Shown: positions 13,895-22,743 of the stretch, in pieces
Layout: every line of letters begins with the position of its first letter
Position numbering within the stretch: the stretch's first letter is position 1
Virus record (IMG/VR): IMGVR_UViG_3300017917_001567
Span: 1-33,235 of that record
From: a virus
Reading direction: 5' to 3' (one strand)
Length of the DNA: 33,235 bases
Notes under the pieces: model-generated
What the model saw: only the letters and a program-made list of their open reading frames with translations
Told to the model about the DNA's origin: nothing
Database searches by the model: none
Made by a program: the position numbers and the translations under genes

Positions 13895-16800
13895 ATGTCT
13901 AGCCCATCTAATCTATATGCAGAAAAAATATATGCAGAGCATCCACAGTTTTTGTGGGCACTTGATGATAAGGCTGATTATGTATCTATCATTTCTGAGG
14001 CAAACAGAAATACCTCAACTTGGTCTATAGAAAATGGATCTTCTGCTGAAACTGAAGATTTTACAGATGCACCATTTCCAGATAGTGTAATTAATAAGAT
14101 CATTCCAGCCTCCGTTTTATCAGAAACTTTTTCTACTACACTAGTTAGTTCAGAAATAGTAAATGTTAATGATTTAAATCAAATACTAAAAACATTTTCC
14201 ATTGGATCTTATTTTTATACAAGCAGTCCATATGCTCTAAGTGTTGAAATTGGTTATAGATATTATGATGATGCATTAGAAACTTTTGTTGATGTTCTTA
14301 AAAGTTATGATGCTTCATTGCAAAATAAATGGTATTTTGTTTCAGAAACCTTTAGTCCAGAGTTTGATAATTCTGCTATAAGATTAGTAATAAAAATAAA
14401 TTACCTTGGAACATCTGCAAATACTGAAGATTATATATTCTATATCAATGGAATAACTTTTGGACAGTGGGCTGAAGAGTTTCAGTCTAGTTCTCTGGGT
14501 GTTTACCCAATATCCTTGCCTTCAAATATAGCACTTGATACTTCATATGTAGTTGAAGCATCAGCATACGGACTTTCAGACTATTCTGGATATTATTTTG
14601 TAAATAATAACTCTTTAGTTGCAAAAAATTTTGGCGTCCCAATGGTATTTGGATCACAAAACATAACTAAGTTATATGAAAATGACAACAGTCCTAGTTT
14701 AATTATTCCATCAAATGGGATGTTATCTGATGGCGGTAGATATAAAGAGTTTACATTAGAATTTTGGATACGAACAAATAACTCTTCTACAACGTCAAAA
14801 AGAATAGTTGGACCAATTTCATCAACAGACGGTATATATTTAGATGGTCCTTTTATTATGCTAAAAATAAACAATCAGTACGCATCATACTATGTTGGTC
14901 AATGGGAAAGGCCAATGTTAATTGATTGGAAATATTCTAATAATCTTTCAACAATTTTATTAAATGGAGAAGAAATTATTTCATTATCTTTAAATAGTGA
15001 AACTATAACGCTACCAGATAAAATAAATCAGTTTGGCAAAGATCAAGACTGGATAGGCTTTTATGCATATACAGATATACAGCCTATAGAATTAGATTGT
15101 GTCGCAATATATCCATATTTAGTTCCATCTTTAGTTGCAAAGAGAAGATTCGTTTATGGCCAAGGTGTGCAGTATCCAGAAAACCTTAATGCCTCGTATG
15201 GAGGAAGTACTGTTCTTTTTGACTACTCCTTTGCAGATTATACTAAAAATTACAACTATCCAGATTTAGGCTCATGGGGCCAGGCTTCTATTGACAATAT
15301 ATTAGTAGAAGATAATTATCTTACATCTGTAAGTTTTGAAAAGCCTAAAATTATTATTAATGATATTATAAAAACAGAGTCTGATTTGTTGGCAGATTGT
15401 GCAGTTATTCAAAATGAAGATTCCTTGTTTTTAGATCTAAAGCCTACCCAAGAATGGAATAACATAAACTCATATATATATTTTAATAATTTTTCTTTAA
15501 ATGGAGAATTGGCACACGCATTTTATGGAATTTTTAAAAAACCATATAATTTTTCTGGAACAGAAGTTTTAATAAGATTAGAAGATCAATATTTGAATTA
15601 CTTTTCAATAGAGTGTGTGGGCAATGATATTAGGTATATCTTAAAATACGGAGATAACAGTCCACAAATAATATATGAGGCTCTTTCAGTAGAAAACGAC
15701 ACTGTATTTACAGTAGGACTAGAAATAGATGTCTTTAGAGATTACTTTGGTGGTGACGTAACTTCATTTTTTACAAATTCAAATCTAACAATGTATGTTG
15801 GTGGAACAAGAAATTTTGAAAATACATTTACTGGAAATATATATAAAGTAGCAATATGTTCAGAAAAAAACGTTAAAGACATATCAAATCTATTCAGTAT
15901 AATTGGAGTTCCAAAAGACTATGAAAATATATTTAACTTGTATGGCTCTGGAGTTCAATATGATGGAGGAGAAGCAGATCAAGATTTTTGGAATTATTAT
16001 CTAGGTTCAGATCCAGAAGAGTTTTCACCCTCCTCTTTTATAAATATAAAACTTTCAGAACATATACCAAGTTGTGGAATTACTCCCAAGAATTATTTTG
16101 ATAACTTTTATATAGATATTGATACAAAAGGATCTTGGAGGGATTACATTCCTTTATCTTATTTTGGGCAGTATATTACTGATGAATATGGAGATAGTAG
16201 ATTTGGTTTAGACTTTATTCAATTTAACGTTAATTATCCAGCACCTGCTAAGTTTAAAGAAACAGAAACAGTTGATTCAGATGGATGGAAATACTCCGAA
16301 CTTTCTGAGCAATATTCATATCCAGTTCAAAGAACTTATGAGTCTTTGGATAATTATCTATATACTGGATATGTAGATTATCAAGACTTAGCAGAAAAAG
16401 CAATAAAGACTTATTCTTACGATACCTCAGACTCTATATTAAAAACATATATAACCTTTGAATATTTAGAGACTGGTGCAAATGCATCAAATGGATTCTT
16501 TGTAAACGTAAAGGATGTTCCAAAAAATGGGGTAATTACACCAGACGAAAATTGGATTAATACTAAATATGAAGTTGTTGATAATGTTATTATATATCCA
16601 CCCAAGGGGGTAGACTTTAATAAAATAGCAATAGTCATACATTTAGAGTTTGAGGTTAATGGGGTTTTTTATAAACCAATAAAAATTAAAAATTTACAGT
16701 TATCATCACAGGCATTTAATTACAATACAGCAAACAGCGTTGGAACTAGGTTTGGAACAAGTGTGTATCCATATATAAATAATGGATATTATTATAACTA

Positions 16801-17596
16801 TAAAGCAAAAAATCCATTTAGCATATACAAGGGTTCTTCTCCATATTTATATTTAACAAGATACTCTGGATTAGAGATAAAAGGAAATCACGACCCACTA
16901 ATTAACCGTGGAATTGCTATTCCAATAAACTCTAATAAAACTGCAAACTATGAGGTCATGGCTATGCAGTCTTTGATTAGATTTAATGGTGATTTTTTCC
17001 CATATGCTCCAACACAAATAATGCAGATAAATGCAAAAAATAAAATAATTAAATTTTATATGGTTGCAAATCACCCAACTGGCAAAAGAGCAAAAATATA
17101 TGCAATTGATGGAAATACTGGTGCTCTTTATGATGGTATAGTTTTTTATGTTAATGGTCAAATTGTTAAAGAGCCTATTTTAAACGTTAATGAGTGGGCA
17201 ATGCTTGGTATAGGATTTCCAAGTATACTTAATTTTAAATCCTACGCTGGCTCAATAATGATAAATGGACCTATTATTTTTAATAGCCTTTCTTATTATC
17301 AAACAACAAATTTGCAGGCAATTCAAACAGTAACAAAAAGGCCTTGGGCTAGGGTAAAGTTCTCTATAGATGGCTTGTTTGACTGGGAGTATTGGAATGA
17401 TTATTATTTATGGCAAGGCGTATTAGTACAATCTTCCGTAAGTTATTATGGAGTTAATCCATCTGATCTATATAAGGCATATACTGGAACAAATAAAATA
17501 ATTATAGATGATGACCGAGTTTTTAGTATTAATGGGTACGAATATTCTGTATTTAAAGACGTATTGTGGCAATCACAAATCTCAGATGCTGTATAG
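13895..17596 (+). CDS. Giant LamG/concanavalin-like structural protein
   Basis: This is a 1233-residue protein, the largest complete gene here. The N-terminus (MSSPSNLYAEKIYAEHPQFLWALDD) resembles large virion proteins of cyanophages. A LamG/concanavalin-like beta-sandwich lies near residues 270-410 (EFTLEFWIRT, later a WKYSNNLSTILLNGEEI strand pair). The remainder is Tyr/Asn/Ser-rich beta-structure with repeated SSPYLYLTRYSG and LSEQYSYP-type loops. No enzymatic motif is recognised. It may be a long tail or capsid appendage that binds glycans. Its base composition matches the neighbouring fibres. Confidence 0.65.
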   Translation: MSSPSNLYAEKIYAEHPQFLWALDDKADYVSIISEANRNTSTWSIENGSSAETEDFTDAPFPDSVINKIIPASVLSETFSTTLVSSEIVNVNDLNQILKTFSIGSYFYTSSPYALSVEIGYRYYDDALETFVDVLKSYDASLQNKWYFVSETFSPEFDNSAIRLVIKINYLGTSANTEDYIFYINGITFGQWAEEFQSSSLGVYPISLPSNIALDTSYVVEASAYGLSDYSGYYFVNNNSLVAKNFGVPMVFGSQNITKLYENDNSPSLIIPSNGMLSDGGRYKEFTLEFWIRTNNSSTTSKRIVGPISSTDGIYLDGPFIMLKINNQYASYYVGQWERPMLIDWKYSNNLSTILLNGEEIISLSLNSETITLPDKINQFGKDQDWIGFYAYTDIQPIELDCVAIYPYLVPSLVAKRRFVYGQGVQYPENLNASYGGSTVLFDYSFADYTKNYNYPDLGSWGQASIDNILVEDNYLTSVSFEKPKIIINDIIKTESDLLADCAVIQNEDSLFLDLKPTQEWNNINSYIYFNNFSLNGELAHAFYGIFKKPYNFSGTEVLIRLEDQYLNYFSIECVGNDIRYILKYGDNSPQIIYEALSVENDTVFTVGLEIDVFRDYFGGDVTSFFTNSNLTMYVGGTRNFENTFTGNIYKVAICSEKNVKDISNLFSIIGVPKDYENIFNLYGSGVQYDGGEADQDFWNYYLGSDPEEFSPSSFINIKLSEHIPSCGITPKNYFDNFYIDIDTKGSWRDYIPLSYFGQYITDEYGDSRFGLDFIQFNVNYPAPAKFKETETVDSDGWKYSELSEQYSYPVQRTYESLDNYLYTGYVDYQDLAEKAIKTYSYDTSDSILKTYITFEYLETGANASNGFFVNVKDVPKNGVITPDENWINTKYEVVDNVIIYPPKGVDFNKIAIVIHLEFEVNGVFYKPIKIKNLQLSSQAFNYNTANSVGTRFGTSVYPYINNGYYYNYKAKNPFSIYKGSSPYLYLTRYSGLEIKGNHDPLINRGIAIPINSNKTANYEVMAMQSLIRFNGDFFPYAPTQIMQINAKNKIIKFYMVANHPTGKRAKIYAIDGNTGALYDGIVFYVNGQIVKEPILNVNEWAMLGIGFPSILNFKSYAGSIMINGPIIFNSLSYYQTTNLQAIQTVTKRPWARVKFSIDGLFDWEYWNDYYLWQGVLVQSSVSYYGVNPSDLYKAYTGTNKIIIDDDRVFSINGYEYSVFKDVLWQSQISDAV

Positions 17597-17601
17597 TATG
17601 G

Positions 17602-17607
17602 TATACT
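17602..17607 (+). promoter_or_regulatory. Extended -10, leaderless promoter for the portal unit
   Basis: TGG-TATACT (hexamer 17602-17607), seven bases before ATG 17615. An in-frame GTG at 17609 would lie only one base past the hexamer and is excluded as a start of this transcript. AGTAT-ggt-ATACT is also a small inverted repeat over the box. Confidence 0.6.
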
Positions 17608-17614
17608 GGTGGTT

Positions 17615-18019
17615 ATGAAATACAAAGATCAGCCTCTTTTTGGTAAAGATGGAAAGCCACGCATGCCTGGTCAAATTGGTGAAACTAAAGTAACCGTTAT
17701 AGATAAAAAATATGATTGGGGCATCTATGTATGGAAAAAATCAAATGGTAAGTGGTTTACAGATGGAAATGGCAATATATTAAATATTCCATCTATGAAG
17801 GGCGATTTGGCAAAAATAGCAGAATTAAAACAGGCAGCAGCATATTATGGAGAGCCAGACGGAGAACCATATTTTTTTGCGGGTATGTCAAGAGTAACCG
17901 ATGAAGAGTATAGCGAACAAGTAGATAGAATGAAGGCTGGACTAATACCAAATCTAAATGATCTTGGAGCAGTTCAGGCAGCAAAAGACACAATAGCAAA
18001 ATATGGAGACGAAGATTAA
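17615..18019 (+). CDS. Small phage protein coupled to the portal gene
   Basis: This 134-residue protein has a N-terminal KYKDQPLFGKDGKPRMPGQIGE segment, then a beta-hairpin with YDWGIYVWKKSNGKWFTDGNGN and an acidic helical C-terminus. It has no recognised domain. The start is ATG 17615, fixed by the leaderless promoter. Its stop overlaps the portal start (TAATG at 18017-18021), so it is translated with the portal. A head-related accessory role is inferred from position only. Confidence 0.6.
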   Translation: MKYKDQPLFGKDGKPRMPGQIGETKVTVIDKKYDWGIYVWKKSNGKWFTDGNGNILNIPSMKGDLAKIAELKQAAAYYGEPDGEPYFFAGMSRVTDEEYSEQVDRMKAGLIPNLNDLGAVQAAKDTIAKYGDED

Positions 18020-19602
18020 TGTCAGAAGAAAAAGATTACTATTTAACTGCTAGGATTGATAATCCTGTAGATGCTTTAGAAATGTTTAAGGCTTCAGATC
18101 CATTTAATCAATCATGGACAGAATTAAAATCATATAATGGTTTGGATAATAACTTTAAGAGAAGAGTTTCTCGTCTTGTAGAAAAAGCAGATAGAAATAA
18201 TCCTACACAGGGATATCTTGATAGTGCAAGAGCAGAACAATCAGGTATTGATGGAGCCAAATCAAAAGAGATAAATCCTGGTACGGTATATAGAAATGGC
18301 TACGGTTTATTTGATGTAATTACTCCACCATGGAATGTTTATGAACTTGCAAACTATTACGATACATCATTTGCAAATCATGCTGCTATTGATGCTAAGG
18401 TAGAAAATATAGTTGGACTCGGATATGACTTTGAGATTTCTCCTAGCACAATGCTTCGTCTTGAATCAAATAAGGATAAAGATCAGGTATCAAGAGCAAG
18501 AAATAGAATTGAACGTGCAAAAATTGAAATGCATGAATGGCTAGAATCCTTAAACGATGACGACTCATTTACAACAACTATGATGAAGGTATATACAGAT
18601 GTTCAGGCTGTTGGAAATGGTTATTTAGAAGTTGGAAGAACCACTCGTGGTGAAATAGGATATATCGGACACATACCAGCAACAACAATGCGTGTTCGTA
18701 GATTACGTGACGGATTTGTTCAGATTATTGGACAAAAGGTTGTTTACTTTAGGAACTTTGGTGCGAAAAATGCTAATCCCGTTACTTCAGATCCAAGACC
18801 TAATGAAATCATACACTTTAAACAGTATTCGCCTTTAAATACTTTTTATGGTGTACCAGATATAATGTCGGCAATAAACTCGCTCCATGGAGACCAGTTA
18901 GCGTCACAATATAACATTGACTACTTTAGCAATAAGGCTGTCCCTCGTTATGTTGTGACACTAAAGGGTGCCAGACTTTCAGCAGATGCTGAAGATAAAA
19001 TGTTTAGATTTTTACAAACAAGTTTAAAGGGGCAATCACATAGAACTCTGTATATCCCTCTTCCTGGAGATACTGATAGCAACAAGGTTGAGTTCAAGAT
19101 GGAGCCAATTGAAAATGGTGTTCAGGAAGGCTCATTTGAAAGATATCGTAATCAAAATCGTGATGATATTTTAATTGCACATCAGGTTCCACTATCCAAG
19201 ATTGGTGGAGGAGATTCGGGATCAATAGCAGCAGCACTTGCACAAGATCGCACCTTTAAGGAGCAGGTAGCCAGACCAGCACAAAGAGAGTTAGAAAAAA
19301 TAGTTAATAAAATAGTTAAAGAAAAAACAGATGTTTTGGTGCTTAAATTTAAAGAATTAACATTGACTGATGAAATAGCACAGTCTCAGATTTTAGAAAG
19401 ATATGTAAAAACTCAGGTTATGCTTCCTAACGAAGCCAGATCAGTACTTGGTCTTCCTCAAAGGGAAGGAGGGGACGAGCCTTTTCAACCTAAACCAGAC
19501 GCAGAAAGAGCGAGGGATGGCGAAAGAATGAACAATCAATCTGATGGAGATGCCACAATTAGTGGTAGAAATCCAAAAGGTGAGGGAAGATCTAGTCAAT
19601 AG
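18019..19602 (+). CDS. Phage portal protein
   Basis: This is a 527-residue protein of the HK97/PBSX portal type. Visible segments: NVYELANYYDTSFANHAAIDAKVENIVG (about 112-139), a QAVGNGYLEVGR strand (about 196-207), IGHIPATTMRVRR and a FYGVPDIMSAINSLHGDQLASQYN segment, then LIAHQVPLSKIGGGDSGS with RTFKEQVARPAQRELE at the C-terminal third. These are portal hallmarks: dodecameric ring through which DNA is packaged and the tail attaches. The last 40 residues are polar and disordered-looking (RARDGERMNNQSDGD). No terminase gene is in the window; it may lie upstream or elsewhere. High confidence. Confidence 0.9.
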   Translation: MSEEKDYYLTARIDNPVDALEMFKASDPFNQSWTELKSYNGLDNNFKRRVSRLVEKADRNNPTQGYLDSARAEQSGIDGAKSKEINPGTVYRNGYGLFDVITPPWNVYELANYYDTSFANHAAIDAKVENIVGLGYDFEISPSTMLRLESNKDKDQVSRARNRIERAKIEMHEWLESLNDDDSFTTTMMKVYTDVQAVGNGYLEVGRTTRGEIGYIGHIPATTMRVRRLRDGFVQIIGQKVVYFRNFGAKNANPVTSDPRPNEIIHFKQYSPLNTFYGVPDIMSAINSLHGDQLASQYNIDYFSNKAVPRYVVTLKGARLSADAEDKMFRFLQTSLKGQSHRTLYIPLPGDTDSNKVEFKMEPIENGVQEGSFERYRNQNRDDILIAHQVPLSKIGGGDSGSIAAALAQDRTFKEQVARPAQRELEKIVNKIVKEKTDVLVLKFKELTLTDEIAQSQILERYVKTQVMLPNEARSVLGLPQREGGDEPFQPKPDAERARDGERMNNQSDGDATISGRNPKGEGRSSQ

Positions 19603-19623
19603 TTTTCCACAGGTTTATTCACA
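19603..19623 (+). repeat. Tandem DnaA-box-like 9-mers after the portal gene
   Basis: TTTTCCACA (19603-19611) and TTATTCACA (19615-19623) both fit TT(A/T)TNCACA, in the same orientation, starts 12 bp apart, and sit in a short direct repeat (CACAGGTTTATT then CACAGTTTATT). They lie just upstream of the TTAACA -35 at 19629. Could be DnaA or repressor sites, or chance. Confidence 0.4.
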
Positions 19624-19628
19624 GTTTA

Positions 19629-19658
19629 TTAACATTTGTGTAAAAAAGGCTCTATAAT
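19629..19658 (+). promoter_or_regulatory. Promoter for the protease-scaffold gene
   Basis: TTAACA (19629-19634), an 18-bp spacer and TATAAT (19653-19658). The ATG at 19669 lies 10 bases past the hexamer, so the leader is 0 to about 5 nt. This is one of the few here with both a good -35 and a good -10. Confidence 0.68.
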
Positions 19659-19668
19659 ATATTCTAGT

Positions 19669-21006
19669 ATGACTATATCAAAAGCCCATTGGAATACAGA
19701 GGGCGACAATGTTCGCCTTTCCCTTCCCTTTGCGAAGGTAGATAAAGAGAGACGTATTGTCTCAGGTTTTGCCTCACTTGATAATCTTGATAAGCAAGGT
19801 GACATAGTCACAGCAGAAGCATCAATGAAAGCATTTTCAAAGTTTCGTGGAAACATTCGTGAGATGCATCAGCCACTTGCAGTTGGTAAAATGGTTAACT
19901 TTAAAGAAGATAAATATTTTGATCCAGAAACAAAAAAGTTTTATTCTGGAGTCTTTGTATCAGCATATGTTTCTAAAGGTGCACAAGATACTTGGGAAAA
20001 AGTTTTAGATGGTACACTAACAGGATTTTCAATTGGTGGACGTATGAATAAGTGGGATGATGGCTATGATGAGAAGTCAGATTCTACAATTAGAATTATT
20101 AAAGACTACGATTTAGTAGAGTTGAGCCTTGTAGATTCACCTGCTAATCAGTTTGCAAATATTATGTCAGTTGAAAAAGTTGACGGAGTAGAAATTGTTA
20201 AAGGTGCAGATGTTGCACTTGAAAATGTTTTTTATGATGAAGAGTCTGGAATAGTAATGGTTTCAGATCAAGAAAAAGTAAACAGCCCAATTACTGGTAA
20301 TGAAATGAAAAATATAGGTTTCGTTGAAAAAGAAGACAACGAAAAAATGGATATAGTCAAATTCTTAGTAGATAGTGCTAAAGGCATTGGTGCTAAGATT
20401 TCAAAGGAGGAAAATCCTATGGCAAAAACAAAGAAAGTTGTTGAAGAAACAACTGAAGTTGCTAAGTCAGAAGAAATCGCTCCAGAGGCAGATGCCGTAG
20501 TTGAGGCTACTGTTGCAGAAGTTACTGAAAAGTCTGAAGAGGCTGAGGTAGCAGAGGAAACTGTTGAGAAGTCTGAAGAGACTCCAGCAGAAGAAGTTGC
20601 TAAGGCTGAGGAATCAGTTGAAGCATCAGCAGCAGAAGTTGCTACAGAAGTATCTAAATCAGATGAGGCAATTGTTAGCGCAGTAGCCGAACTAAAGAAT
20701 ACAATTACATCAGCCTTTAGCGATTTAACTGAAACTGTAAAGTCTTTGCAGGCAGAAGTAGAAATGCTTAAGTCCTCAAAAGTTGACACAGATGCAGTAA
20801 AAAGTTCACTAGATGCAGTCGCCAAAGATATTGCTGCAACAGTAGAACAAGTTAGTAAGTTTGGTAAGCGAGTTGACGCAGTAGAAGCAGATACCGCTTT
20901 CCGAAAGTCTGGCGATCTAGGCGAGATCGTACAGGAACAACCAGAAATGGTTGAAAAATCCCTATGGGGCGGACGTTTCCTCAAAACAGCCGACTTATTT
21001 AAATAA
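19669..21006 (+). CDS. Capsid maturation protease fused to scaffold
   Basis: This is a 445-residue protein. Residues 1-175 are a phage prohead serine protease (XkdF/HK97-type): GFASLDNLDKQGDIVTAEA (33-51), His67 (REMHQP) and Ser121 (GFSIGGR), then LVELSLVDSPAN (149-160), match the family's catalytic His and Ser blocks. Residues 251-445 are Glu/Ala/Lys-rich, predicted helical and coiled-coil, typical of a scaffold. The start is ATG 19669, after the -10; a longer in-frame TTG at 19636 lies inside the promoter. A strong SD and ATG inside (20419) suggests that the scaffold is also made alone. The protease would cleave the scaffold and perhaps capsid N-termini during maturation. Confidence 0.85.
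   Translation: MTISKAHWNTEGDNVRLSLPFAKVDKERRIVSGFASLDNLDKQGDIVTAEASMKAFSKFRGNIREMHQPLAVGKMVNFKEDKYFDPETKKFYSGVFVSAYVSKGAQDTWEKVLDGTLTGFSIGGRMNKWDDGYDEKSDSTIRIIKDYDLVELSLVDSPANQFANIMSVEKVDGVEIVKGADVALENVFYDEESGIVMVSDQEKVNSPITGNEMKNIGFVEKEDNEKMDIVKFLVDSAKGIGAKISKEENPMAKTKKVVEETTEVAKSEEIAPEADAVVEATVAEVTEKSEEAEVAEETVEKSEETPAEEVAKAEESVEASAAEVATEVSKSDEAIVSAVAELKNTITSAFSDLTETVKSLQAEVEMLKSSKVDTDAVKSSLDAVAKDIAATVEQVSKFGKRVDAVEADTAFRKSGDLGEIVQEQPEMVEKSLWGGRFLKTADLFK
20419..21006 (+). CDS. Nested scaffold protein, internal in-frame start
   Basis: This in-frame ATG begins the C-terminal 195 residues of the protease gene. It is preceded by AAGGAGG at 20404-20410 with 8 nt spacing, a strong ribosome site that also codes Lys-Glu-Glu in the fusion. 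The product (MAKTKKVVEE, then acidic helices and a LQAEVEMLKSS heptad run) is a typical scaffold. The arrangement parallels lambda C/Nu3, where a scaffold starts inside the protease gene. Codon choice alone could make the SD, so independent expression is inference. Confidence 0.62.
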   Translation: MAKTKKVVEETTEVAKSEEIAPEADAVVEATVAEVTEKSEEAEVAEETVEKSEETPAEEVAKAEESVEASAAEVATEVSKSDEAIVSAVAELKNTITSAFSDLTETVKSLQAEVEMLKSSKVDTDAVKSSLDAVAKDIAATVEQVSKFGKRVDAVEADTAFRKSGDLGEIVQEQPEMVEKSLWGGRFLKTADLFK

Positions 21007-21017
21007 GTAAATCACTC

Positions 21018-21026
21018 AGGAGGTGA
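21018..21026 (+). promoter_or_regulatory. Perfect 9-nt Shine-Dalgarno of the capsid gene
   Basis: AGGAGGTGA is the full complement of the usual 16S rRNA 3' tail and sits four bases before ATG 21031. It is the strongest ribosome site in the window and fits the most abundant virion protein. Confidence 0.75.
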
Positions 21027-21030
21027 CAAT

Positions 21031-22158
21031 ATGTCGGAAGAGATTAAGAAAAACCAGCCAGGAGAATCTGGCGAACTAGGCGGAACAGCACCTGGTCTTT
21101 ATCAAGGTCAAGGCGCATTCGCTTCAGGTGGTGTTGGTGGTGTAACAGATCCAGGTGCAGATACACTTGGAAACATCCCTAATGCTAACTTTGGTGTTAC
21201 CACTGGTCCTAATGCCGTTAACCCTTCGGGTGATGCTGCAAGCGGAATCCTACGCCCTGAACAGGCACGTCGTTTTATTGACTACGTTTGGGATGCTACC
21301 GTTCTCGCCCAAGATGGTCGTCGTGTGACGATGAGAGCAAACACCATGGAACTAGAGAAGATCAATGTTGGAGAGCGTGTTATCCGTGCTGCTGCACAAG
21401 CAATCGGTGACTACACCAACACTGGTGCTCAGTTCTCAAAGGTAGAACTTTCTACAAAGAAAATCCGTTTGGATTGGGAAGTTTCTGCTGAAGCACTAGA
21501 AGACAATGTCGAGGGTGGTGCATTAGAAGATCATCTTGTTCGCTTGATGACAAATGCATTCGCAAATGACATTGAAGATCTAGCAATTAACGGTGATGGT
21601 ACAACAGCACCATTCCTTTCAATTATGCCTGGCTTTATTGCAAAGCATAAGGCAAATGGAGATTCACATGAAGCAGCAATTACTGTTGCTGATAATGCAT
21701 GGACTCCAGAAAAAATGCAGGAGATTATCCTTGCTATGCCACGTAAGTACCGTGCACTTAAGAACAATCTTAAGTTCTATGCAGGTACAGATGCATTCGC
21801 AGGTATCGTTAAGAATAACGGTACATTGTCTGATGCAATTGCTGAGGCACTTGGCAAGAATGGTAACACCTATGCTAATACACAGGCTTACCTAGATGGT
21901 CAAGGCCAGACATTCGGTGGAGCACGTACAACTCGTGTTCTAGGTATCGATGTCCAAGAAGTTCCTTATTACCCTGAAGGATATGTCGATTTGACATTCC
22001 CACAGAACCGTGTTTGGGGCTTCCAGCGTGATATCGTCGTAAACCGTGAATATGTTGCTAAGAAGGACACAATTGAATATACTGTGTTCGTTCGCTTCGG
22101 TATTCAATGGGAAGAAGAAGACGCTATTGCATGGGCAGATGCTGCTGCAGATGCATAA
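21031..22158 (+). CDS. Major capsid protein (HK97 fold)
   Basis: This is a 375-residue protein. Residues 1-70 are Gly/Ser-rich and probably flexible or cleaved by the protease. The region from about 75 (EQARRFIDYVWDATVLAQDGRR) to the end has a capsid pattern: NVGERVIRAAAQAIGDYTNTGAQFSKVELSTKKIRLDW (A-domain side), DIEDLAINGDGTTAPFLS and WGFQRDIVVNREYVAKKDTIEYTVFVRFGIQW at the C-terminal P-domain strand. CGT and C-ending codons are more frequent than in neighbours, which fits high expression. Its start is given by the perfect SD. It is preceded by protease/scaffold and followed by a terminator, the canonical order. Confidence 0.9.
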   Translation: MSEEIKKNQPGESGELGGTAPGLYQGQGAFASGGVGGVTDPGADTLGNIPNANFGVTTGPNAVNPSGDAASGILRPEQARRFIDYVWDATVLAQDGRRVTMRANTMELEKINVGERVIRAAAQAIGDYTNTGAQFSKVELSTKKIRLDWEVSAEALEDNVEGGALEDHLVRLMTNAFANDIEDLAINGDGTTAPFLSIMPGFIAKHKANGDSHEAAITVADNAWTPEKMQEIILAMPRKYRALKNNLKFYAGTDAFAGIVKNNGTLSDAIAEALGKNGNTYANTQAYLDGQGQTFGGARTTRVLGIDVQEVPYYPEGYVDLTFPQNRVWGFQRDIVVNREYVAKKDTIEYTVFVRFGIQWEEEDAIAWADAAADA

Positions 22159-22177
22159 TCTGTAAACAGTAACCTTT

Positions 22178-22218
22178 GAGAGGGGGTAGGGGCTAGATCT
22201 CCTCCCCCTCTTAATCTT
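22178..22218 (+). terminator. Intrinsic terminator after the capsid gene
   Basis: A G-rich arm (GAGAGGGGG-T-AGG, 22178-22190) pairs with a C-rich arm (CCT-CCCCCTCTT, 22201-22212) across a 10-nt loop with one bulged T, and is followed by a T-rich tail (TTAATCTTT). It should end most capsid transcripts, and the next promoter begins just after. Confidence 0.8.
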
Positions 22219-22229
22219 TAGTATTCTGT

Positions 22230-22235
22230 TATAAT
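22230..22235 (+). promoter_or_regulatory. Extended -10 promoter for the connector unit
   Basis: TGT-TATAAT follows the terminator. Predicted start near 22242 leaves a short leader with TAGGAGG at 22244-22250 and ATG at 22258. Confidence 0.62.
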
Positions 22236-22257
22236 AGTTCACATAGGAGGTTAAATA

Positions 22258-22743
22258 ATGGAAGAAAATAATTTTAATAATGAAACACCAGTAGAAAATT
22301 TTGTTGCTCCAGAGGCTACAGTAGAAGCACCAGTTGTTGATGAACCAGTTGTGGAGGCTCCTATGCCAGAAACAAAGGTGGAAGAGGTAGCAGCAGAAAA
22401 TAATTTTCAGGCTTCAGTAAGTGAGGCTGTAGAAACTACAGATGCAATTACTACATCAGACTTCGCTAGAGGATCTGGTTCAGCGCAGGCTGTTGGACAA
22501 GTTGCTAATGGTGTAATTGGCGTAACACAGGTAGAGCGCAAGGTTGAACAACCATCTACTATTGTAAAGAAGTCAAACAAAACAGTTGCCATTCATTCTA
22601 CAAAGAATGTAAGTTGGTCTGGAGTTGGCAAGGTATATCGTGGATATAATATTGTCACACCAGAGCAGGCTGAAAAATGGCTAACTCGAAACCATATTCG
22701 TCTTGCTACGCCAGAAGAAGTAGCCAAGGAGTTTGGTCGCTAA
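22258..22743 (+). CDS. Head-associated phage protein with acidic N-terminus
   Basis: This is a 161-residue protein. Residues 1-60 are acidic, Val/Pro/Glu-rich and probably disordered (VEAPVVDEPVVEAPMP). Residues about 105-161 form a compact basic domain (KNVSWSGVGKVYRGYNIVTP, then an EQAEKWLTRNHIRLATPEEVAKEF helix). I do not recognise the family. Its position directly after the major capsid gene suggests a head decoration, completion or neck component. The stop is immediately followed by the next start (TAA-ATG). Confidence 0.55.
   Translation: MEENNFNNETPVENFVAPEATVEAPVVDEPVVEAPMPETKVEEVAAENNFQASVSEAVETTDAITTSDFARGSGSAQAVGQVANGVIGVTQVERKVEQPSTIVKKSNKTVAIHSTKNVSWSGVGKVYRGYNIVTPEQAEKWLTRNHIRLATPEEVAKEFGR

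Noticed and set aside
17609-17611. GTG start for the gene before the portal
   Set aside because: It is one base past TATACT and could not be on that transcript; ATG 17615 fits the spacing.
20268-20984. Ser-rich minus-strand frame opposite the scaffold
   Set aside because: It mirrors the GAA/GCA-rich codons of the scaffold; it has no promoter or SD.
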